Shown: one piece after another, positions 24,597 through 35,152 of the stretch
Layout: every line of letters begins with the position of its first letter
Numbering within the stretch: the first letter of the stretch is position 1
Assembly (NCBI GenBank): GCA_021521415.1
Contig: JAIQDT010002842.1
Span: 259,001 to 323,000, forward strand
From: Bidens hawaiensis
Taxonomy: Eukaryota; Streptophyta; Magnoliopsida; Asterales; Asteraceae
Length of the DNA stretch: 64,000 bases
Reading direction: 5' to 3'
Program-made: the position numbers and the translations under genes
The notes under the pieces: model-generated
What the model saw: only the letters and a program-made list of their open reading frames with translations
What the model was told of the DNA's origin: nothing
Databases searched by the model: none

Positions 24597-25151
24597 GGGA
24601 AACCTAACTTAGCATACTGGAGATCCCAATAGCTAAGTTCAATAGGCAAACTTAATCATATGACCAGAGGCAATCACTGTGGGGGAGTACCCCAAAACCA
24701 AAGGGAGTCTTGAACTTCCTAGTCCTTTCTCCTAGGGGAGTACCCTAAAACCAGTGACATTTGTGAGAGGTTAAGCATATTAAGGTTAAGTGAAATAACC
24801 ATGATGCTTTTAATGATTCATGGGAATCAACTATGTTAGAGAGAAGTGTGGTCTCTTCGAATGGAATTGTGGGGAGGCGCAATTTCCTAGAGCTCTCGCA
24901 GAACCAGGACCGTGATCCATGACCATAACGGACACAAGAATGAGGGGTTGACCAAACCAGGGAGAGTATTGTGTGAAGGCATATTGTCGTCTACACAAAT
25001 GGGGATCTGTTCAAAGTCATCGCGACTACAAACCGCTAGGAGGCTAAGTATGCTTCACAACGGAAGGTTCAAAGGGTAACACCTACCTATCCGGCAATAC
25101 TCAACTGCTGAAACTTACTTCGAAGAATCGATTTCCATTCATGTGGGGGAT

Positions 25152-25692
25152 TGTTGTAAAATTTGTTACGTGTGCATTAGTAGGTTGTTATGACACAACG
25201 AATGCACACTAATAGACATTGATGAATGAGATATCGATGTGTGATTGTGTGTATTTGAAAGAAAATACTATAGTGGTGTATCCCACATTGGTGGGATGAA
25301 AAACTTGTGCCTTGTTTTTCCTCTATAAATAGAGAGGTAAACTAAGTTGCAACACACACCAAACCTTACACACAACACAAGCATTGTTGCAAGGTTTTTC
25401 CAACTTCTTCTTCTCCTACATTTCTGGTTTCTTTTATTCGAACCTTTTTCAGGTTTACGGTTAACTCCGGCAGTACTACTGCTCCGGCTGTTGTACCCGG
25501 GAAACAACGAGTTCTCTTGGGAGACTCGAAATATTGTTTTAAGGGCCCCTTGTTCAACACGATCCTCAACGAAACCGTTTATATTTTTTTTTTCGTATTG
25601 TATTTGGTTTGTTTCTTTGATTCTGTATTGTATTTCAGATTCTTGTATTGTATTGTATTGTTTGAGTAATAAAACTGTTTGTTAATTTTCTG
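25152..25692 (+). repeat. 3' LTR of TE-C, truncated at its end
   Basis: It starts TGTTGTAAAATTTG after the purine tract and matches 19393-19937. The terminal CTCAATTCACG...CCTACA section present in the 5' LTR is missing. Confidence 0.85.
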
Positions 25693-25883
25693 TTTATTAT
25701 AAACAAAATCAACTTTTAATTGGTTACAACTTACACATATAAGATTAGATTTATATATACACATAAAGAGAGATTGTGTGTATTGATCACCTTTTCCGTG
25801 TTCAATGCAGGAAAATGGCATCAAAGAACATATAGAGTTTACAAGAATCTTCATGGAACATCATCCTCCACCAACATTGGCAT
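25691..25883 (+). repeat. Second copy of the TE-C left flank (empty-site-like)
   Basis: It matches 19202-19392 except for small changes (ATCAAC for ATCATCG, ACATATAGAG for ACAGACAG). It then continues past GGCAT into TGCTACAACTTTAATACCC without an element, as an unoccupied insertion site would. Confidence 0.85.
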
Positions 25884-26159
25884 TGCTACAACTTTAATAC
25901 CCAGCTCCTTAATTTCATTATAAGAAAATATAAACTTGGCATCTTTATATAAATCTCATATTTTATACTAATATATTCCAAGAAAAACTAAATCTTGGAC
26001 CAAATACATCACTAAAACACACCTCCTTCATTGTCGGTGCATACTTACAAGTTACACGCGAACATCATTTCCTTCCAATCTTTATTCCAACACGGGCCTC
26101 ATTCCCGAGACCCGAAAAACGGAACAAGAAATTGAAGAAAATGCGCGTGCTAAATATAA

Positions 26160-27645
26160 TCAGATACAATGCTTCATGTGAAAATCTTTGTCAGACAACA
26201 TACCACCAATAAGTGCCTTAATCCTCTCAGCCCCGGGTCCTGGTTTCAGTTCAGTTGCATTCCGCACTATTCTTTCACCTATAGTTTTGTTTGCATTACT
26301 TCTGTCAAACCAATTACCTGCATCAGTTGCATTTGACTTTTTGGTCAACCTTTGCATGCATTAGACCGAAAATTTGACACGAACCTGAAAATCGTGTCAG
26401 ACATAGAACATGACAAGAACATTCGCGGGTTGATATGAACACGACCCGAACTTTTTTACTTTTATTTTTCCGTCGTAAATTAGTATTTTAAAATTACTAT
26501 TTTACAACAAAAAGGTACAAATAGATATTGCATTTCAATTATAATCTTACGTTAATTTCTATTTTAGGTTTTAAATATTAGCATAAAATACCCACCAACT
26601 TAATTTAGGACATAAACACATTTAAAATAATAAAACAAAAATGAATGGGTTAAACTGGTCAACCCGCCTGATTGACACGAACACGACCCGTTTAGTCAAA
26701 CAGGTTCGCGGAGACCCGAAATCATTTATTCTAAACCTAAAGCCACCAATTTCATGCTAGGTTCATGTAGTATTGTAAACAAACCGAGAATGCGCGTGTG
26801 CATTCGTTTAGCTGCAACCGAACAAACAATCAAACATAAACAAGCAGGAATAACAGGAGTTTCTTGTTCGTGTTCGTTCATTAAGAAAATGAGTGTGTTC
26901 ATGTTCGTTTATGTTAGTTTGTTAATAGTATAAACAAATGGTTTACGAACGTAAATAGATGAACATAAATGAGCCAGAATTAGTTAAAAGTTAAAACTAA
27001 TGCGAAGAACAATGTGTTGGGCCTAAAGGTTATTAAAACTATACTAAGTTGTAATGGGCCAAAAAACTTAAATGGTGTATTAACAAAGTAAAAGAACGAA
27101 CTTAAACAGATGTAAACAAACGTGCATAAATGAACATGAACAAATTCAAATGAACGGATGTAAAAATACACTCACGGACACAAAAGAACCTGAGACATGT
27201 GTTCATGTTTGTCCGTTTAACTAAATGAACAAAAATATTTGTTCTATGTTCATTCATATATTATATAAACGAACTTCCCGCCGAACAATTCATGGAAAGT
27301 TCAGTTCGTTTAAAGGCTTAGGCTCATGTCATGTCAAAAAGTCACACCCCTACAATAAATATATAAAAAATAAGTGGATTACTTGTAACGAAGCCATCGG
27401 GTTCACGGCCAAGAAGTTCAAGGTCAATCTTGTCAAGCAACACCTTATCGGCCCCAAATTTTCTAGCGAACGGTGCACGGCTTTCAACCATTCGTTCATA
27501 ATCATCAATGGTGAGAAAATTAGGGTGTTGTTTTGGTGGGTTATCCCAAGAAATGAAATGAAGATCATGATTAACTGTCGTGTTTTTCAACTCTTCCGCG
27601 TTGCATATTACTGTGTGAAAATACCCTTTGGGTGAAGAAGAATGC
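26160..27645 (-). pseudogene. 3' exons of a GlcAT14-like glycosyltransferase (core-2/I-branching family), 5' part lost
   Basis: GlcAT14 enzymes are Golgi type-II membrane glucuronosyltransferases acting on arabinogalactan proteins. Two exons are visible. The first, about 27640-27383, holds SSPKGYFHTVICNAEEL, NTTVNHDLHFISWDNPPKQH, RMVESRAPFARKF and DKIDLELLGREPDGF. The last, 26317-26160, ends KPGPGAERIKALIGGML and the stop. The donor at 27382-27381 and the acceptor at 26318 are GT/AG, and the join keeps the frame. The usual FVPGGWC segment is altered (FVTSNWF), so activity is doubtful even for the part present. Upstream, the sequence changes abruptly at about 27645 into a Ty3/gypsy integrase, so the catalytic N-terminal half is missing. 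It is either a gene remnant or a gene cut by a rearranged insertion. Confidence 0.8.
26360..27340. repeat. Repeat-rich intron of the GlcAT14 remnant
   Basis: Two patches of ACACGAACACGACCCG-like sequence (about 26360-26460 and 26680-26720) are followed by a stretch at 26780-27310 dense in GTTCGTTTA/TAAACGAAC words in both orientations. Such subterminal word clusters are common in plant hAT-type elements. No target duplication was identified. Confidence 0.45.
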
Positions 27646-28785
27646 CGACGGAATTAAATGTTTGAGCGATGTTGAGCTCTTTTAGCCATCGTTGGATGTG
27701 TTGATTAGCAAATTGCGTTCCGTTAACACTGATCAAATTCATGGGTAATCCGAAGCGACATATGATGAATTCCCAAATGAATTTTTTGGCGCTAACTGCG
27801 TTGATTGTTGCCACTCGCTTTGCTTCAACCCACTTCGTAAAGTAATCAATTGCTACAATGAGAAACTTTACCCGTCCGGGCGCCTCGGGAAACGGTCCCG
27901 TTATATCAATTGCCCATTTCTAGAATGGCCAAGAGGCTGTTACTGGGATCATGGAATTCTTTGGGCATAGGGTTTTCGGCGCATGGCGTTAACACGCGCT
28001 GCATCACCTCAACTCCTTTTTGGCATCCACATGCATGCCCGGCCAATAATATCCGGTATTCATGATTTTGGCGACCACCATTATTGGGCCCGCATGCACG
28101 CCACACATTCCTTCGTGAATTTCTCTCAGCAAATAATTTGCGTCTTGCGGATCTACCATCTAAGAAATGGCCTTAAGTATGATCGTCTGTACAAAATGCC
28201 ATCTTGAATTGTATAATTCAACGCTTTGTGGCAAAACTTTCTGGTTTCTGCTTTCTTTTCTGTCAAGATACCTCTCGCGAGGTAAGTAACAATTGGTGTC
28301 ATCCAATATGTTTCTGCCGCTGAACACACGTAAACTTCTATGTTCATTGCTGAAGGCGTTGTGAGAACTTCAATGCGGACGTCTTTCGCGAGATGTTCAA
28401 AACCAACTGACGCTAATTTTCTTAAAGCATCTGCTTGTTTGTTCTCGCTTCGCTTGATGTGTTTTACCTTGCATGTGGCGAAGGCTGCCATTAGCACTTT
28501 GGCCTGCGCTAGGTTTGACGCCATTTTATCATCCTTTGCGTCATATGAGCCTTCAATCTGATTTGCCACGATCATTGAATCCACGTGCGCTTCTAAGTGC
28601 TGGGCTCCTAACTTCTTGGCGATTCTTAACCCTACCAGCAACGCTTCGTACTCCGCTTCATTGTTTGTACTTTTGAATTCTAGGCGTATTACGTACGAGA
28701 AGTGTTGTCCTTCTTGGTTGGTTATTCTTAGCCCTGCGCGACCTTCATCATTAGATGCTCCATCTGTGAACAACTTCCAAACCAT
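27645..28785 (-). pseudogene. TE-D pol, second RNase H and integrase part
   Basis: Read from 28785 downward. An archaeal-type RNase H comes first (VWKLFTDGASNDEGRAGL, STNNEAEYEALLVGL, SENKQADALRKLAS). The integrase H2C2 region and the start of the integrase core (FGLPMNLISVNGTQF) follow in other frames. The catalytic Asp normally in SDNGTQF is Val here. The integrase stops after FNSVG at about 27645, where host GlcAT14 sequence begins, so the rest of the element and its 3' LTR are missing. A second, aRNH-type RNase H is the mark of the Tat lineage of Ty3/gypsy. Confidence 0.85.
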
Positions 28786-28851
28786 ATCTTTTTGTTGATC
28801 GACAAGAGGTTCAACTTCTTTTCGGCATTCTTCTTCTTTTCCTTGAGGAAA

Positions 28852-30210
28852 TTATGCTATGAAGTCGGCCAAAACCTGGCCCTTGATTGCTGGCCTGGGT
28901 TTATATTCAATGGCGTGCTTGCCCAACTCTATCGCCCATTTTGCTAGCCTTCCTGACAGTTCTGGTTTGCTCAATACATTTTGTAAGCGATAGTTGGTGA
29001 GAACATGTATTGGGTGGCCTTGAAAGTATCTTCTCAAGCGCTGCGTTGTCTATACCAGAGATAGAACTAGCTTTTCTAAGGTGGAGTATCTTGTTTCCGC
29101 GTCCGCTAAGGTGCAGCTTACATAGTAAATGGGTGTTTGAACACCATTTCTTTCCATCATTAGGACCGCAGTGACTGTTCTTTCTAAAGCTGCTAGGTAC
29201 ACTACCAATGGCTCTCCAACTTTTGAGGCTGTCAGCGCTGGTAGTTCTGCTAGGCGCGACTTGATTTCCTGGAATGCCATTTCTACCTCTTCTGTCTATC
29301 GAAATTGAGATTTCTTGAGGCAGTTTCTCAAGGTTGAGACGAACGGGAAAGATCTTTCTGCATGGCTTGACAAAAATCTATTCAGCGCGACTAGTCGACC
29401 ATTAAGCGTTTGTACTTGCTTAATAGATTTTGGTGAAGGCATTTTCAATACTGCCTCTAGCTTTTCTAGGTTGGCTTTGAAGCCGCCATTGGTCACAATT
29501 ACTCCTAGGAATTTCCCCTCTTCCATTCCGAAGAAACACTTTCCTGGATTGAGCTTCATGCCGATTGACCTTAATGTTTTGATGGTTTCTTCAACGTCTT
29601 TCAACATTGCTATCTCCGTGTTGCTTTTTATGACCAAAACGTCCATATAAACTTCTAAATTTCTCCCAATTTGAGGCTTGAACTCTGTCCATCAATCGCT
29701 GGTATGTAGACCCGGCGTTCTTGAGGCCGAATGGCATCATCTTATAACAATATGTTCCGCTGCTTGTTCGGAACGCCATTTTGTCCTGGTCTTTTGTCTC
29801 CATGTGGATCTGATGGTACCCTTTGTATGCGTCTAAAAACATTTAAACTGAAAGGGTACCTGTGCGTCCACCTTGAGGTCGATTTTTGGCAACAGATAGC
29901 AATCTTTTGGGCACGCTATGTTGAGATCTTTTAAGTCGATACACATGCGCCATTGGCCGTTCGCCTTGGGCACCATTACTGGATTGGCTACCCATGTTTG
30001 GTATTGGATTTCGCGTATTATGCCCGCATCTACCAGTTGCTGGACTTGTTCATCACAAGCTTTTGCTTGATCTGGCCCCATCTTTCTTCGTTTATGTACC
30101 ACCGGAACAAAGGCTGAATTAACTTTTAATTCATGCTCCGCTTTGCTTCTTGGGACCCCGGTCATTTCCGCCGGGGTCCAAGAGAAGACATCTATATTCT
30201 TGATTAACAA
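28852..30210 (-). pseudogene. TE-D reverse transcriptase and RNase H
   Basis: Starting at 30210 the frames show RT blocks (KRRKMGPDQAKACDEQV, VANPVMVPKANGQWRMCIDL, LDAYKGYHQIHM, TSSGTYCYKMMPFGLKNAGSTYQRLM) and then Ty3-type RNase H (YYVSCTLADAETRYSTLEK, RRYFQGHPIHVLTNYRLQ). Several frame changes separate the pieces. The catalytic box reads YMDV instead of YMDD at about 29640, so the polymerase is dead. Confidence 0.88.
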
Positions 30211-30432
30211 TCTTTTTAGCGCCGCCCGCGCCTCTTCAGAGATAGTTGGTCCAATGGTTATGCTTTATTCTGGGAATTCTTTGTTGAGCACCCATTTCTC
30301 CACTTCTCTTTCTTTGCTGGTCTTTGACATCTTCTGTGGCGGTATTTTTCTTTCTGCCATGTTGCACTCTTTGTTGGCGTGAATCATTGCTATCCCCGTT
30401 GGGGTTGGTACTCCCAATATTCCATGAGCTGT

Positions 30433-30861
30433 TTAGGGATTAGCGTTGAAGTCACCGATTGCTTCCCTTCCCAGGATTATATCATAATGTGGGTGAGGAG
30501 TTTCCATTACCAGGAAGTCTACGTCTTTCGTTCGTGAATGGACTCCGTCACTTAGTTCGACTAGGAATGTCAGTTGTCCTACCGGGAATTCAACACTTTG
30601 ATTAAAACCCGCGATCGGAGCATTGACGGGCGTTAATCGCTGCCTGTCTTTTTCTTCCAGTAAGTCGAAACACTGGCGGTACATGATGTTGGATGTTGTC
30701 CCCCCATCGATGAAAAAACGCGGTGTCCGGTAGTGACCGAATACAACAGTAATCACTAAAGGCGTTTTCTTGTTTGCCCCTCCTTTTACTTTTTGGGAAG
30801 ATGACTTGTTCCTCCTTCTAGACCCCATATTCTGTTTGCCTTCGTTTCTTGGATTGTACAT
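30433..30861 (-). pseudogene. TE-D aspartic protease
   Basis: FFIDGGTTSNIMYRQCFDLL carries the retropepsin-type D-G-G/S/T active-site motif. LVMETPHPHYDIILGREAI is the usual downstream block. It overlaps the end of the gag frame at 30818 and leads into the RT region, as in Ty3/gypsy pol. Confidence 0.8.
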
Positions 30862-32417
30862 TACCTGAAATCATGTTGGCGTGGAGGTCTTTGATTTTCT
30901 TTTCTGGCCTTCCGCCATCTCTTGGAGGTGGGCGCCTGTATATTCCTTTGATACTCTTGACGAGGTGATCCAACCTTCCATTTTTAACATACTCTTCGAT
31001 GGCATCCTGCAGGTTAGAACACTGATTTTTTCTGTGACCATGTTGTTCATGATAATCACAATAACTTTTCATGTCTGTGTTCGGCCCCTGCTTGATTGGT
31101 GTCGGTTTCTTTAGTTGGATCCCCTCCGTATATATGATGTGGGTTGAGCTTTTTGTCAGCGGAGTCCATCTGGATGCATTCGTCTGACCTTTCTGTTTAG
31201 ATTTGAAAGGTTCATACGCCGCGGACTCTTTTTCATTATTTAGTCTTGACCACACAGAAGATATTTTTTTTCCTTGGCGGGCTCTATTGATAACATTTCT
31301 GGCGTCGTTCTTTGCCAGTTCTTTCCCCAGAATATTCTCCATTCGCGCGTACCTCTTGGCCGCGATCATAACATCATCCCACCGCTGCGGCATGCCATCT
31401 CTGCCCGGAAGGTTTCGAATGAGGTCGTCACATTTTACGTTTTGGCGAAAGGCTGCCCGCAACAATTCTTCACTTACGCCACCGATGTTCAAGCCTTCTT
31501 GGTTGAACCTGGTAATGAAATCTTCCAGTGTTTCATTATCTTTTCTGACCACATTCAGGATATCTGCTGGGTCGCTGATGTGACGCCGTTGTTGGCTAAA
31601 TTGTTGGGTGAACTTTTTTGCTAAGTCCTCCCAGCTTGTAATCTGCCCATCTGGCAACCTTTCAAACCAGGCTCTGGCGGCTCCGACTAGTGTTAATGTG
31701 AAAATGTGGCACCATAGCGGCATGGTCCACCCTGACACTAGCCCAGCAGCTGTGAAAGTCTGCAAATGATCGTCTGGATCTGAGATGCCATCATACTGCC
31801 CAACCGTTAGCGGTATCTTTGGATTTTCAGGTAACTCCACCTCAACTATTTTCGCTACAAAATTTGACTTTCCCGCCAATGTTGTTGGTCAGTATGGTTT
31901 TGAAAAATCTTATGCCGCGTGCAGATGATATTTCACCAGTTTCTTGGCGTTGTCTAGACCTTTCCTACTTTCTTCGTAGTCTGGATCATCTAGACGTGAG
32001 TCTACATCAAGACGCGACCGATGTGACTTTTCTCCTGCCGAGCAAGTGGCAATTTTTCGGTTGGTGCTTTTGTACGAATCGGCGTTGAGTGTTCTTTGTA
32101 CTCTTCTTCTTCGTCGTTTCTACTAGATACTGTATCGAACAACGTTCTAGGTTTCACAACGGCCGCCATTTTTTCTTGGACCTTGTCCCTTAGTTTTTGT
32201 TGTTCAGCTTCCAACCAGGACATTATGTCTGGTGGCAAGGTTGCTTTGGGACGTGATTTGGTTTTTTCTTTCTCTGTGATGGTAGGGTGAATGGTGGACG
32301 TGTTAGCGAAGCCTTCATTGGTACCAATGATGTCCAAGATTTCCATGTTTCCTTCTTGGTTGGCCTTTGGGTTTTGGCCAACCTCTTTGGTGTAGTCTTG
32401 CTACTCATCTGAATCAA
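30818..32417 (-). pseudogene. TE-D gag
   Basis: The long frame at 30818-31879 is a retrotransposon gag domain (YDGISDPDDHLQTF, MPLWCHIFTLTLVGAARAWFERLP, FAKKFTQQF-like). It has a C-terminal knuckle-like YCDYHEQHGHRKNQC. An N-terminal extension in other frames (about 32002-32417) is charged (MSWLEAEQQKLRDKVQEKM). It is broken by a frame change between about 31880 and 32000. Confidence 0.82.
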
Positions 32418-32470
32418 GAACGGAGTGATTTTTGAGTAACTGTTCTAGCTATATGCACGGATGACGCCAA

Positions 32471-33110
32471 TGAAGAAACACAAATCCACCCCTCAAGGTC
32501 TAACACGTTAGTCCGAGGGGTTTGGGTAAGTATTCCCCACGATGGGTTATAAAACCTTCTTGGCGCAGACGAGTGTATCCTACAAAACAGAACACCGTGA
32601 GCTCGTTACGAGGAATGAGGGGATTCTCTCGTAACCACCCTCCGGCATGAGAATCAGTACTTGATAGTACGAAGTAGAATGTATTGACAGTTATAATAGG
32701 AGAGTGTATATCCTTTACCATTTGGAGATCCAAAGGTATTTATAGCCGGAGGAGAGAGAGAGAGTGGTCAACTACCTTCTCAGGTGTTTCCACCAATAAT
32801 ATTCTCCACCCGTGCGGTCGTGGAGGTTGGTGAAAGTTGGTGGACATCATGGTCTTTTGACAAGTACGTGTTGTACTATTTTGTACCGTCCTTTATGTGT
32901 TGTCCAATCCCAATTGGCTGGGTGTTTATTCCCTTGTAAATTGTATCTTTTTGTCCCATGCTTATGAGACTTTTGTGCCACCATTCCCTAGATGTCAGGG
33001 AATGCATATTATATTAAGATGTAACTTTGGCGCCATGTGCTGCGCTTGGCGTATGGCATTTTCGCCCGCCGCTTGTTCCGCCTAGCGTCCTTTTTACGCC
33101 ATATTTAGGT
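32471..33110 (-). repeat. 5' LTR of TE-D (outer border approximate)
   Basis: Just upstream of gag on the minus strand, TGTTTCTTCA is followed by TTGGCGTCATCC, a plausible LTR end and degenerate primer site. A TATA box (GGCTATAAATACC, minus) lies near 32732-32744. The outer end near 33110 is inferred from the change in sequence character; no second LTR is available to check it. Confidence 0.45.
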
Positions 33111-34519
33111 GTTATACTTGGTTAAATGGTAGGTTTAATACCTACCTCTAGAAACATATTTTATTTAAAGTTTATGATTAATAAATATTACTTATAAATT
33201 AATATTGCATAAAATATAATTGTTTATAGAATATTCGTACTTATAAAGCAGTAACAATATATATTTATAAAAATGCCATTTGTTTATAAATTACTAAGCC
33301 AAATTATTATGTAAAATAATATTATATACCTTAATTTATGTATTCTAAATAAACAAAATCTTTTTAATATTTATTACAAAAACCCTTATAAACTTTTAAT
33401 AACTTTTATACATATATACACATATATATACATAGATATTCACACACACACAAATATATATATATATATAGTTCTAACCGAGATTCGGAAGACAACGAGT
33501 TAATATGTTGGTTTTAATAAAATATAAATTATTTATCATTTATTAAGCTTTTAAACCATTAGAATTGAATTGTTTAACAAAATACCAAAAACAAATAAAG
33601 GCAAAAACGGAGAGGCAGAGGGTCGAACCCGCGACCTCTGCTCCCAAACGTTCAAGTGTTACCAGCAGGCCATCAAGGCGATGTGCAACATAAGTCCAAC
33701 TCGTTTATTTAAAAACACACACATATTTTGACCATAGATCAAGAACCCTAGAAATTTAAATTGATCAATCTACTTAAAATTAATCAAAACAAGTTTAGGG
33801 ATTTTGATCTACATGTAAACACGATTAAAATCATGTATTTAATTACCTCTAACATGTCCGAATTGAATGAGAAAGTCTGATTAGGGTTTTCGGCTAAAAT
33901 CGCATTTAAACAAGATTCAAACGGCCTTCTGGGTTATAATTGATATGGGGTTTAGTTTTGTGGTTATGAGATGATGGTGTGGGTCAATTTAATTGACTTA
34001 ATATCATTTATATACTACGTTTAGAGGTTGGTTTAGCCGCGGGTTGATTAGCTTGTGATTAGCTGTCAAATCGCTATGGTTTACTACAATTATACTATCG
34101 ATTAACGCGTTTATGGATCAAGGAATGAGTTTGCATAATCAATTTTGTGATTTAGGCCATTAATTACGGATCAAAAAGAAGGGGGGTTTACCGTCAGTGA
34201 GAGGGAGAGATAGGAGGGAAAGAAATTGATTTTGTTTATTTGCTAATTGGTCCTTGGTCTATGATGTTGGTGCAAGAGTGGATAAATTTTAGTTAGGGGT
34301 ATATCATGCACCTTCTAATAGTTTTAATATACTATTAAATAAATGAAACTAAAATCGAGTAGTGGAAAGTGAAGTAACTGATCGCTGATCGAATGAATTA
34401 ATAAATTGTTGATTTTAATAAATAACGATAGTCTGGAAAATAAAATGTCACATAAATAAATAAAATAAAATAATTTAAACGAGTCAGGTTTTCGGGTCCG
34501 AAAATTGACGAATGTTACA
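33111..34519 (+). repeat. LTR3, 3' portion of a long LTR
   Basis: It ends GAATGTTACA at 34519, like LTR1 (GGATGTTACA) and LTR2 (AATATTACA). Its last 600 bp align in outline with the last 600 bp of LTR2 (GGGTTT leader, CCGCGGG block, TAACGCG, AGAGAGGGAGAGA, GGTCCTTGGTCTATG). It interrupts RT-G after GGFANKDTV. The left part is missing where TE-D begins. Confidence 0.6.
33612..33690 (-). other. tRNA-like segment inside LTR3
   Basis: Read on the minus strand, TGGCCTGCTGGT resembles a Pol III A box. About 30 bases later GGGTTCGACCCT is a near-perfect B box with a T-arm-like stem. The remaining sequence does not fold as a full tRNA that I can confirm, so it is not called a tRNA gene. LTR2 has a degenerate counterpart near 36694-36770. 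Confidence 0.4.
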
Positions 34520-35147
34520 GTGTCCTTATTAGCGAACCCGCCAAGATCAAGATCGGGAATAGAGTTGTGCAAATAATCCATCGCATACCCAAAAACGGAA
34601 TCTAACCCATCAACACCACAATCACGCAAAATGTGGTCCTGTAATTTCCAAAATTGTGCTCTCGAGGCTACGAAAGCATAGGTGGAAACATCCTTAGCTA
34701 AATATACCCCTAAACCACCAAAATGGATAGGGAGGGAGGCTAGCCTCCATTGAAAATCCCCAAAAACGGACCCTCACATACCATAATCTCCTCAATCGTC
34801 GCACGAAGCCCTTTGTCAAAAACAGAGACAGCTTCCTTAACAAACATATGCTGACATGTTCGGAGTCCGAACAACAACTTAGCCACCCCCATACATGAGC
34901 GAAACAAGAGAAGCTCACATTGAGGGTCACGCAGGCGAGTAAGACATCTCATTAGTTCCAGAGCTCTTGAAGCTCTTGTAATGGCCAAACTACTGTAAAC
35001 CCAGCGTCCCGGCTAACTGCACCTCCAAGGAGTTTTACCCCTAACTCCGGAATCCCAATCCCGATAGGATATAAACCAACTTTTGCCTTTACCCCATTGC
35101 ACGATGGCCAAAATACTTTGGTCCTTTTAATATTAAGCTCAAGCCAC
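34520..35147 (-). pseudogene. RT-G fragment 3, region after the polymerase core
   Basis: On the minus strand from 35147: LELNIKRTKVFWPSCNG, LGVKLLGGAVSRDAGF, ALELMRCLTRLRDPQCELLL, RSCMGVAKLLFGLRTCQ, SMEASLPPYPFWW and then LRDCGVDGLDSV to GGFANKDTV. This is the segment that follows the YVDD core in a plant reverse-transcriptase family usually annotated only as RT-domain protein. Frameshifts separate the pieces. LTR3 interrupts it at 34519, and no further C-terminal part was found. Confidence 0.75.
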
Positions 35148-35152
35148 AAACT
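35148..35152 (+). repeat. Left target duplication of LTR2 (AAACT)
   Basis: It is identical to 37560-37564 on the other side of LTR2. Confidence 0.8.

Larger units (their letters stand above)
19393..25692 (+). mobile_element. Ty1/copia LTR retrotransposon TE-C
   Basis: Two nearly identical LTRs bracket a copia-order gag-pol. A polypurine tract, TGTGGGGGAT, lies at 25143-25151. The left side is normal. The right LTR lacks its last 28 or so bases and passes at the shared word TGTTTATT into a second copy of the left flank, so no ordinary 5-bp target duplication is present. The high LTR similarity indicates a young insertion. Confidence 0.92.
27645..33110 (-). mobile_element. Ty3/gypsy Tat-lineage retrotransposon TE-D, 3' truncated
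   Basis: The order gag, PR, RT, RNase H, aRNH, IN on the minus strand fits the Tat (Retand/Ogre-related) lineage. The integrase C-terminus and 3' LTR are gone at the junction with GlcAT14 exon sequence. Multiple frameshifts and two lost catalytic residues show it is old. Confidence 0.82.

Noticed and set aside
33612..33690. A functional tRNA gene
   Set aside because: The A and B boxes fit, but acceptor and anticodon arms could not be paired with confidence, and it lies inside an LTR.
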